This document shows, in pieces, positions 57,712 through 64,000 of a stretch of 64,000 nt of DNA (position 1 is the first letter of the stretch; each line of letters begins with the position of its first letter). A model generated the notes under the pieces. The model made no database searches, was not told where the DNA came from, and saw only the letters and a list, made by a program, of their open reading frames with translations. The DNA comes from UBA9732 sp052170315 (GTDB taxonomy: Bacteria > Spirochaetota > Spirochaetia > Sphaerochaetales > Sphaerochaetaceae): contig JBQNAT010000012.1 of assembly GCA_052170315.1 (NCBI GenBank), positions 5,035 to 69,034 on the forward strand, in the 5' to 3' direction. The translations under genes and the position numbers were made by a program.

Positions 57712-57742
57712 AAAAAAGCCTGATTTCCGCCGGAAACCAGGC
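57712..57742 (-). terminator. Rho-independent terminator of the aconitase X operon
   Basis: On the minus strand GCCTGGTTTCC and GGAAATCAGGC pair with a GGC loop and are followed by TTTTTT (A-run at 57712-57717 on the plus strand). It lies 30 bases past the small-subunit stop at 57772. Confidence 0.85.
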
Positions 57743-57771
57743 CTGATTAATAGATATCGGATAAAAGGCTT

Positions 57772-58212
57772 TCAGCCAACCGTTACGGTGCCGTCTTCTG
57801 CAATCCGGATTTTATCACCTGTTTTGACTTCGGAAAGGAATTCCGCTCCCAGCTGGTCAATAGCGATAACAGGGCTGTTTTCCCAGACCCGGGCAAGGAC
57901 AATGCCGCTTGCGGCAAGAGGGTCAATATGCTCACTGAAAAGGAAAGCCGCCGGGTTTGCCTTCATGGCGCATACCGTCTGGATTACAAGGCCTCCGGTG
58001 GTGGAGCCAATAGTAACGGGTAGACACAGAGCTTTTCCTGTCAGGTTTTTCTGAAAGATGTCGGGATTGTTCTGGTCGCTTGCAATGATTTCCCTGGCGC
58101 CTTTCAGCACTGAACCCTGGAACGTCGCAAGGGAATTTACTCCATTATGGGATACAATTGCTTCGCCTGAGAACGTACCGCCCGCAAGAACTCTGCCTTT
58201 GAATTGTTTCAT
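57772..58212 (-). CDS. Aconitase X swivel (small) subunit, DUF126
   Basis: The 146-residue protein is the small subunit of aconitase X (AcnX). It has KGRVLAGGTFSGEAIVSHN, LPVTIGSTTGGLVIQTVC and ANPAAFLFSEHIDPLAASGI, the swivelling domain that closes over the active site. In bacteria AcnX enzymes dehydrate cis-3-hydroxyproline; in archaea, phosphomevalonate. It overlaps the large subunit gene by 4 bases. The pathway here is unknown. Confidence 0.9.
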   Translation of the reverse strand: MKQFKGRVLAGGTFSGEAIVSHNGVNSLATFQGSVLKGAREIIASDQNNPDIFQKNLTGKALCLPVTIGSTTGGLVIQTVCAMKANPAAFLFSEHIDPLAASGIVLARVWENSPVIAIDQLGAEFLSEVKTGDKIRIAEDGTVTVG

Positions 58213-59501
58213 TTCGCGCCTCCTGTAATCTTTTCAAGGATTTCGGCATCCTTGTAGTAGCGGGCCATTGAATAGGTCCTTAGCTTGTTGCTGCTTGTCA
58301 TGATGGGTCTCTTTTTAGTGAGAGGATTGCTTGTGTACATCAGAGGACAGATGCAGGCAAGGGTGGCTCCGGTCGCAAGAAGACGGCTGTGCATTTCAGT
58401 CTTTCTGAACTTCTCCGCAACGTCAGGGGCAGTTGTAAGTACAGTTCGTATCACTACCTTGCCGCGTCCGTTCTTTTTGAGGGAAGCCTCTATGTCTGCT
58501 GTCCAGCGGTTAAGCTGCTCGAAAGAAAGGTGAGGGCAGCCTATGAAACAGAGCTTTGGATTCGCGTTTTTGTCCTTCCACATTACCGGATAACTCCTGT
58601 AAACCCTTTCAAGCTCCTCATCATCAATAACATACTCTTTATAACCTTCCTTAAGAAGGGAAGCACCCATTTCAACAGCTTCCGGCGTCAGGTTCTCAAT
58701 ATGATAAAGTCCAACCGCGCCGTTTGAAGCCGTAGCTGCTCCGAAGTCCTTCAAATAGCTCATAGCCTCGTCGTTCAGGGTATTCCCTATCCATTTGTCA
58801 AGGCCCACAACATACGGAACATCCTCAACAACCTTCATTCCTATTGCGGACCCAAGAATCTGGGCTTCCGGTTTATGGGTAGTTTTTACAATAACCTTCC
58901 AGGTTGCCTTGCGGCCCTCGTCCGTTATAAAACCGAATTCCGGCACATAGCCTATGATTGAGCCGAAAAGGTCCAGCATACCGCTGTTTCTGTTGCACCT
59001 TGCTCCCAGAACGCTGTTTGCAAATACAACCGCGCTGCTTTCAGCCCAGGAAAGGATGTCTCCTTTTTTAGGCACATTTCCCACTTCAGGCAGATAGCAG
59101 GCGCATGAAAAAGCGTTTTTGTCCTTTATGCCCACGGCTTCAAGCTGTTTTTCGTAGCGACTCTGTGCCGTGTAAAGAATCTTGCTGTTAATCAGCCTGT
59201 CCAGAATATTGTAGGGAACATTCTCAAAATCAATGGGTCTTGGGTCAATGGTGAAATCTCCCTTGACCTTTATGCCTGCATCTACAAGCTTGTCCATGGT
59301 CGAGTACAACGGCTTCAAAAGCCCAAGGCCGAAGCTTGTCACAAGATGTCCGCGGTTATGGGTGACCCTGACAAGTCTTTTGGCTCCGAACATATCGCCG
59401 AACATAACAACCGTTTCCATTACCTGTGCCATAACAGGACCCTTTGCTCCTTCCAGAATCGCGCGCTGAGCCTTGTCAAGTTTCATTTTCGGTTCGTACA
59501 T
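58209..59501 (-). CDS. Aconitase X catalytic (large) subunit, DUF521
   Basis: The 430-residue protein is the Fe-S hydratase subunit of AcnX. Cluster cysteines are visible in FSCACYLPEVGNVPKKGD, LGARCNRNSGM and CFIGCPHLSF. Conserved features include FVTDEGRKATW and the block DIEASLKKNGRGKVVIRTVL. Together with the swivel subunit it would dehydrate a small hydroxy acid. It follows the enoate reductase gene by 12 bases in the same direction, suggesting a common catabolic route. Confidence 0.92.
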   Translation of the reverse strand: MYEPKMKLDKAQRAILEGAKGPVMAQVMETVVMFGDMFGAKRLVRVTHNRGHLVTSFGLGLLKPLYSTMDKLVDAGIKVKGDFTIDPRPIDFENVPYNILDRLINSKILYTAQSRYEKQLEAVGIKDKNAFSCACYLPEVGNVPKKGDILSWAESSAVVFANSVLGARCNRNSGMLDLFGSIIGYVPEFGFITDEGRKATWKVIVKTTHKPEAQILGSAIGMKVVEDVPYVVGLDKWIGNTLNDEAMSYLKDFGAATASNGAVGLYHIENLTPEAVEMGASLLKEGYKEYVIDDEELERVYRSYPVMWKDKNANPKLCFIGCPHLSFEQLNRWTADIEASLKKNGRGKVVIRTVLTTAPDVAEKFRKTEMHSRLLATGATLACICPLMYTSNPLTKKRPIMTSSNKLRTYSMARYYKDAEILEKITGGAK

Positions 59502-59513
59502 TTATGCCTCCAA

Positions 59514-61574
59514 TCAAATCTTCATAGCTACGTCCCAGGCACTCCAAATTACAGTCCTGAGATTTCCGACCCTGAGCGCATCGCCTATGAAACTTATGCG
59601 CGAGGAAGTCTTTTTGACAAGCGGATTGGGATGATAGCCCATACAGGTTATTACGCTGTCCGCCTTTATTTCAAACTCCTTCCCGTCAGATCCCTGAACG
59701 GCAGCGCCGTCTTCGTTAACCCTCACAAGCTTTGTATTCAGGAAAACAGGCACCTTCAGGTATGCAAGCATTTCGCGCAGGAATGACGAATTGGCAAGAC
59801 AGACGCCCTTCGCGGAAATGAGGTCATCAAGCATTTCCACAATCTGAGGCTTCCTGCCCTGAAGCGCCAGTTCATAGGCAATCTCACAGCCTGTAAGCCC
59901 GCCGCCTATAATCAGTACATTTTCGCCCACAGTCTTTTCCCCTGAAAGGAACTGCGTAGGCTCTATTGACAAATCTCTGAGACCCGGAATGTTCGGACGG
60001 TTTGCCGCGCTTCCTGTGGCAACTATGATTCTGTCTTCCTTAAGGGTTTCAATATCGCTTATCTCTGTGCTGAATCTGACTTCAATACCCTGTCTTGAAA
60101 TCTGCTCCCTGTACCATTGGATAAGACGTTTGTCATGCTCCTTGTAAGAGAAATTTGCAGCATGGACAAATGTTCCTCCAAGACTGTTCGATTTCTCGTA
60201 AATCACAGGCCTGTGACCTCGTTCTTTAAGCACAAGAGCCGCCTCCATGCCTCCGATGCCTCCGCCTATTATCGCAACAGACTTGGGGCTTGAAGTCTTA
60301 ACTATTTTATATTTGCCGGTCTGCATGGTACGCGGATTAAGAGCGCATCTGGCCATGTGTATTGCATCTTCAAGAGTCTGGTCATTAGCGGAATTGCCGT
60401 GCTTGCACATTGTAAAACAGGCATTATGGCAGTTGATGCATGGGCGTATATCTTCTTCTCTGCCTTCCATGAGCTTTGTAATCCACTCGGGATCTGTCAG
60501 GAACTGGCGGGCAACACCCATTGCATCTATCCTGCCTTCCTTAACAGCCTCAGCCGCCACATCCGGGGTCATCTTGCCGGCACAGACCACAGGGATGTCC
60601 ACGAATTTTTTAATATGCGCGACATCCTCAAGGTTGCAGTTGTTAGGCATATATACAGGCGGGTGAGCCCAGTACCAGGCATCGTAGGTGCCGTTGTCGC
60701 AGTTTAGCATATCGTAGCCGGCATCCTGAAGTATGCGCGCCGCCTTTTCCGATTCTTCCATGTCGCGTCCGACTTCCGTATATTTTTCTCCCGGCACCGC
60801 TCCCTTGCGGAAACCCTTGGTGTAGGAAACAACAGAGTAGCGCAGGGTAACAGGGAAGTCTTTTCCGCAACGCTCCTTAATGGCTTTTACAATGTCAGTG
60901 GAAAAACGCAGCCTGTTTTCAAGCGAACCGCCGTATTTGTCCGTCCTGCTGTTCGTGTATTTCATTGCGAACTGGTCCAGCATGTACCCTTCGTGCACAG
61001 CGTGAATCTCAATACCGTCCACACCCGCTTCCTGGCACAGCTTCGCCGTTTTGGCAAACGCCTCCACAATTTTGTTTATCTGCTTTTCTGTAAGCGGTTT
61101 TGACGGGCAGCCGTCAGCCCAGCGGTTAGGGGTGGCTGAAGCGCTTGCGCAGATAAAGTCCATGTTGAAAACAGGTTTCAGCAGAAAACCGAGAACCTTG
61201 TTTCTCATCATGCCTGCCATCAGGTCGTTTACAGCCATGGCTCTTCCCATGCCGGCGGTGAGCTGAATGAACATCTTCGCTCCCGTTTTGTGGAAATCCT
61301 CCATGTAGGCCTTTAGCTTTTTGTACTTGCCTTTTCCCTGATAGAGCCACTTTCCTCCCATAGTGTCTCTGATAGGCGCTATTCCCGGAAGGATAAGACC
61401 GCAGTTGTTTTTAGCTCTTTCAAGAAGGAATTTCGCGGATTCCTCGTCAAAATGGTTAGGCTCCATCCAACCGAATATGGATGTGCCGCCCATGGAGGTT
61501 TGGACAATGCGGTTTTTTATCTCGCAGTTCCCAATCTTCCATGGAGTAAATAAGGGTTCGTATTGTTTTTTCAT
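59514..61574 (-). CDS. NADH:flavin oxidoreductase / enoate reductase (FadH/BaiCD-like)
   Basis: The 686-residue protein combines an old yellow enzyme barrel (FTPWKIGNCEIKNRIVQTSM, VDGIEIHAVHEGYMLDQF), a 4Fe-4S cluster site (CINCHNACFTMC then ARCALNP) and a C-terminal FAD/NAD domain (SVAIIGGGIGGMEAALVL, LIIGGGLTGCEIAYEL). This is the layout of 2,4-dienoyl-CoA reductase and the bile acid enoate reductase BaiCD. It reduces activated carbon-carbon double bonds using NAD(P)H. The ATG at 61574 follows GCGGAGG; the longer start at 61622 is less likely. It leads the AcnX genes. Confidence 0.93.
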   Translation of the reverse strand: MKKQYEPLFTPWKIGNCEIKNRIVQTSMGGTSIFGWMEPNHFDEESAKFLLERAKNNCGLILPGIAPIRDTMGGKWLYQGKGKYKKLKAYMEDFHKTGAKMFIQLTAGMGRAMAVNDLMAGMMRNKVLGFLLKPVFNMDFICASASATPNRWADGCPSKPLTEKQINKIVEAFAKTAKLCQEAGVDGIEIHAVHEGYMLDQFAMKYTNSRTDKYGGSLENRLRFSTDIVKAIKERCGKDFPVTLRYSVVSYTKGFRKGAVPGEKYTEVGRDMEESEKAARILQDAGYDMLNCDNGTYDAWYWAHPPVYMPNNCNLEDVAHIKKFVDIPVVCAGKMTPDVAAEAVKEGRIDAMGVARQFLTDPEWITKLMEGREEDIRPCINCHNACFTMCKHGNSANDQTLEDAIHMARCALNPRTMQTGKYKIVKTSSPKSVAIIGGGIGGMEAALVLKERGHRPVIYEKSNSLGGTFVHAANFSYKEHDKRLIQWYREQISRQGIEVRFSTEISDIETLKEDRIIVATGSAANRPNIPGLRDLSIEPTQFLSGEKTVGENVLIIGGGLTGCEIAYELALQGRKPQIVEMLDDLISAKGVCLANSSFLREMLAYLKVPVFLNTKLVRVNEDGAAVQGSDGKEFEIKADSVITCMGYHPNPLVKKTSSRISFIGDALRVGNLRTVIWSAWDVAMKI

Positions 61575-62040
61575 CCTATGTCCTCCGCTTAGAATTCTTG
61601 CACACAAAACGCGGTAGGACAATTCAAATCTTTGGATTCAGGCCCGGAAAAACGCCCTAGCCGTGCGGTAAAATTTCTCCGTGTGCAGCATCATCAGCTT
61701 TTTCCGCACCAATACAATACCTCGGTACCGGCCGATTTCCCCTGCTTTGGCAATTCATAGTTATTTGCGAACCGGAAAACGTTTGTATGGAACAGCTCCA
61801 TTTCGGATAAGGGTAGGGTGTGATTGTCGCATCCGGTATTGCCTTTCCTGTTTTAATGTTTCCGACGCTCAGCAGCCTCAGCGCCATTGCTCCGCCCAAG
61901 CCCAAGCCGTATTAGTAAAGTCTCATGCCGATTCCCCGTTTTTATCCCCCTTCAGCCATTATTATAAAAATGAATCGGGTTTTAAAAATTGACAAATGGT
62001 TTTTTAGCTTTTACTCTTTAAAATTGATGGAGAAAACAAT
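61575..62040. other. 466-base gap with no recognised gene
   Basis: Between the enoate reductase and the KDPG aldolase genes, open frames exist on both strands (for example 61657-61905 minus, with GGAMALRLLSVGNIKTGKA), but none has a ribosome site or a family I know. The minus frame's hydrophobic start resembles small membrane proteins loosely, so it could be a remnant. The right end carries the promoter of the next operon. Confidence 0.4.
61989..62017 (+). promoter_or_regulatory. Promoter of the KDPG aldolase-KDG kinase pair
   Basis: TTGACA (61989-61994), 17 bases, TACTCT (62012-62017). It precedes the ATG at 62041 by 23 bases, and GGAG lies in between. Confidence 0.5.
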
Positions 62041-62688
62041 ATGGATAAATATATTGTATCGGAATTGGAGAAACGCGGTATACTTGCCGTGCTGGAAATT
62101 AATGATGTCAATAACGCCGTCCCTGCGGCAAAAGCTCTGGTTCGAGGCGGTATAACGGCAATTGAACTGGCTCTGCGTACTGATGCGGCGGAAGCGTCCA
62201 TTGAAGCGATAAGCAAAAATGTACCGGAAATGCTCATTGGAATAGGAACGGTAATAAAGAGCGGGCAGTCAAGCAGGGTGAAACGGCTTGGAGCTCATTT
62301 TGCCGTTTCCCCGGGATTTAATCCCAAAATAGTCAAAGAAGCTCAGGAAGCAAATTTACCGTTCGCGCCCGGAATTGCTACCGCAAGCGAACTTGAAGGT
62401 GCAATTGAACTTGGATGCGATGTTTTAAAGCTTTTTCCGGCCGAGCCTCTGGGCGGAATGAAGTATCTTGATTCCATGGCGGGTCCTTATAATTATCTTG
62501 GACTTAAGTTTATACCTCTTGGCGGAATAAACATTGAAAATCTGTCCGCCTGGGCCGGCAATAAAAAAGTGCTGGCAATCGGAGGCACCTGGATAGCTAA
62601 GAAAGAGCTTATACAGAATAAAAACTGGAATCTTATAGAAGAAAATGCGCGTGCCGCCATGGATGTTTGGAAAAAAGCAAGGAATTAA
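62041..62688 (+). CDS. KDPG/KHG aldolase
   Basis: The 215-residue TIM barrel cleaves 2-keto-3-deoxy-6-phosphogluconate to pyruvate and glyceraldehyde 3-phosphate, or 2-keto-4-hydroxyglutarate. The catalytic Glu is in GGITAIELALRTD and the Schiff-base lysine in DVLKLFPAEP. Other family blocks are GIGTVIKSGQ, FAVSPGFNP and FIPLGGINIENL. It precedes the kinase gene by one base, so the pair serves uronate or 2-keto-3-deoxygluconate breakdown. GGAG precedes the ATG. Confidence 0.93.
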   Translation: MDKYIVSELEKRGILAVLEINDVNNAVPAAKALVRGGITAIELALRTDAAEASIEAISKNVPEMLIGIGTVIKSGQSSRVKRLGAHFAVSPGFNPKIVKEAQEANLPFAPGIATASELEGAIELGCDVLKLFPAEPLGGMKYLDSMAGPYNYLGLKFIPLGGINIENLSAWAGNKKVLAIGGTWIAKKELIQNKNWNLIEENARAAMDVWKKARN

Positions 62689-62689
62689 T

Positions 62690-63781
62690 ATGAAAGTTAT
62701 AACGTTCGGAGAAATAATGGGCAGGATTTTCATGCCCGGGCAGTTGAAATTCCGTCAGGCGCTTCCGGGCTCTGCTGACATCACTTTCGCAGGAGCAGAG
62801 GCCAATGTTGCGGCGTCAATTGTCATGTTGGGCGGAAAGGCTGCTTTTGTTACAGCCCTCCCTAAGAATGAAATTGCAGAGGCGGCTTTAGGGACTCTAA
62901 GGAATATAGGAATAGATACTTCATATGTGAAGAGAACAGATGAAGGACGTCTTGGACTTTATTTTGTAGAAGCGGGTGCAAACCAGAGACCAAGCAAAGT
63001 CGTTTATGACAGAAGCTTTTCATCCGTATCCTTAGTAAAAGGAGAGAGCTACCCCTGGGATGAAATTTTCAGCGGCGCAACATGGTTTCATGTAAGCGGA
63101 ATTACTCCCGCATTGTCAAAAACGGCTGCAGAAGCAACGCTCTATTCAGTTAAAAAAGCAAAAGAGCATGGACTGAAGATTTCCTGTGATTTAAATTTCA
63201 GAAAAAAACTTTGGGGTTATGATGAAAAGCTTTCACCGAAGGAACTTTGCCGAAAAACTATGGCGGAAATCCTTCCATTTGTCGATATTGTGATAGGCAA
63301 TGAAGAAGATGCCGATGATGTTATGGGAATAAAGGCCGGAGAAAGCGACGCGGCATCAGGAAAACTTGAAATATCACGTTATCCTGAAGTAGCTAAGAAG
63401 ATTTTGGAGAAATACCCAAATGTAGAAAAAACAGCTTTCACATTAAGAGAAAGCTTCAGCGCTTCTCATAACAATTGGGGCGCCATGCTTTATGACCGTG
63501 AAACCTCTGAAGCTTTTTTTGCGCCTCTGAAAGACGGATTATACAGCCCTTATGAAATAAAAAACATTGTTGACCGTATCGGTGGAGGAGATTCGTTCAG
63601 TGCCGCTTTAATCTACTCACTTCAGGATGATGAACTGAAAAATGATTTGCAGAAATGTATTGATTTCGCAACTGCGGCGTCCTGTCTGTGTCATAGTATT
63701 TACGGAGACTTTAATTTCAGCACTAAAGCTGAGGTTCTTGCGCTGGTTTCCGGAGATGCAAGCGGCAGGGTAAAAAGGTAA
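62690..63781 (+). CDS. PfkB-family sugar kinase, probably 2-keto-3-deoxygluconate kinase
   Basis: The 363-residue PfkB kinase has KVITFGEIMGRIFMP, FAGAEANVAASIVMLGGKAA and the anion hole with catalytic Asp in VDRIGGGDSFSAALIY. DLNFRKKLWG is the second family signature. Its place directly after KDPG aldolase points to KDG kinase, giving KDPG for that aldolase. Substrate is inferred from context. The ATG at 62690 follows AAGGAATT; the longer start at 62645 overlaps the aldolase gene. Confidence 0.88.
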   Translation: MKVITFGEIMGRIFMPGQLKFRQALPGSADITFAGAEANVAASIVMLGGKAAFVTALPKNEIAEAALGTLRNIGIDTSYVKRTDEGRLGLYFVEAGANQRPSKVVYDRSFSSVSLVKGESYPWDEIFSGATWFHVSGITPALSKTAAEATLYSVKKAKEHGLKISCDLNFRKKLWGYDEKLSPKELCRKTMAEILPFVDIVIGNEEDADDVMGIKAGESDAASGKLEISRYPEVAKKILEKYPNVEKTAFTLRESFSASHNNWGAMLYDRETSEAFFAPLKDGLYSPYEIKNIVDRIGGGDSFSAALIYSLQDDELKNDLQKCIDFATAASCLCHSIYGDFNFSTKAEVLALVSGDASGRVKR

Positions 63782-63850
63782 ACAATAATTAAACATAAAT
63801 GCTGCATGGCGTTTCCGGTTTCCGTGTCAGTGTGAGTTCCGTTTATTGTT

Positions 63851-63868
63851 TACAAAACAGATTTTGTA
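63851..63868. promoter_or_regulatory. Inverted repeat TACAAAA-CAGA-TTTTGTA downstream of the kinase
   Basis: The 7-bp arms are perfect around a 4-base centre. It lies 70 bases after the kinase stop, between convergent genes. It may be an operator relic or part of a weak terminator. Confidence 0.3.
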
Positions 63869-63895
63869 CCCGATACTCGACTTCCGCAGCAAAAA

Positions 63896-63943
63896 CACGA
63901 AAAAATCGCTGCAATTACCCATGTCGGAAGTAATTACAGCGAT
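63896..63943 (-). terminator. Terminator of the minus-strand gene at the right edge
   Basis: ATCGCTGCAATTAC (63904-63917) and GTAATTACAGCGAT (63930-63943) pair with one mismatch. On the minus strand the hairpin is followed by TTTTTTCGTG. It overlaps the last codons of the gene that stops at 63934. Confidence 0.75.
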
Positions 63944-64000
63944 ATTTCAATAATTTTCTGATGTGTCATGTTCAGAATTTTTTTATCGTCTTCCCTCGTT
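63934..64000 (-). CDS. C-terminal end of an unknown minus-strand gene
   Basis: The last 21 codons read TREDDKKILNMTHQKIIEIS plus Leu, ending at TAA (63936-63934), with the stop inside a terminator hairpin. The rest lies outside the window. The helical, charged look and the terminator support a real gene end, but the family cannot be told. Confidence 0.45.
   Translation of the reverse strand, partial: TREDDKKILNMTHQKIIEISL

Noticed and set aside
61657..61905. Small membrane protein gene on the minus strand
   Set aside because: No ribosome site; the tail looks like random coding and there is no family match. A remnant is possible but not supported.

Overview
The window looks like one stretch of a spirochaete chromosome, probably a Treponema-like anaerobe or gut organism. 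The main clues are a solute-binding protein whose signal peptide ends LFAGGSAEK and a second exported protein cleaved at LFANP (both styles common in treponemes), Clostridia-like regulators and ECF transporters, and an oxygen-shy enzyme set with Fe-S enzymes, type III glutamine synthetase and a hemerythrin-like sensor. The taxonomic call is inference. I found no rRNA, tRNA or intact insertion sequence.

Layout. 1-2.5 kb: the adaptation end of a type I-C CRISPR-Cas locus (cas7 end, cas4, cas1, cas2) and a very short array of three repeats. 2.5-4.2 kb: decayed DNA with gene remnants. 4.3-5.9 kb: a large protein with an ADP-ribosylglycohydrolase-like fold and a damaged metal site. 5.9-10 kb: a nitrogen module made of an ANTAR regulator, a GlnA-like protein that lacks key catalytic residues, and an intact type III synthetase (glnN) behind an attenuator with an ANTAR-type hexaloop hairpin. 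10-14.8 kb: two Nudix enzymes, a MerR regulator and a sugar-type ABC importer with a LacI-like operator. 14.8-15.2 kb: inverted arrays of degenerate octamers. 15.3-22.7 kb: a compact histidine operon led by a TrpR-like regulator (hisZGDCBHAFI, no hisE). 22.7-28.4 kb: GtrA-like protein, apt, a COG0523 metallochaperone GTPase, HAD phosphatase, transaldolase-like aldolase, and a small DUF3320-like protein with a LysR regulator.

28.7-31.6 kb: copper defence, with csoR, its operator, and copA fused in frame to a copZ-like domain that keeps its own ribosome binding site. 31.8-34.7 kb: acyl-CoA synthetase, ZIP transporter and DUF3842 protein. 34.7-37.1 kb: a zinc/manganese-type ABC importer behind tandem terminators. 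37.7-40.9 kb: a NusG-II / Gx / ECF operon. 41-45.3 kb: cysteine desulfidase-like protein, asparaginase, SDR, cupin, and a DUF134-NifX-like fusion with two perfect palindromic operators upstream. 45.5-52.7 kb: an MptD-type ECF importer, an AraC regulator and a pair of IrtAB/YbtPQ-like ABC proteins in one operon, with an AraC-style tandem operator at the promoter. 52.7-56 kb: a nitroreductase broken by one amber codon, then a Crp/Fnr regulator divergent from a DUF1858/DUF438-hemerythrin-PAS pair. 56-61.6 kb: a TetR-controlled flavin reductase, aconitase X (two subunits) and an enoate reductase. 62-63.8 kb: KDPG aldolase and KDG kinase, then the end of an unknown minus-strand gene.

The most interesting signals are the nitrogen module (a probably inactive GlnA paired with an ANTAR regulator, next to a GSIII gene with an ANTAR-type attenuator), two gene fusions that each keep an internal ribosome binding site, the twin 12-bp palindromes before the DUF134 gene, and the octamer inverted arrays.
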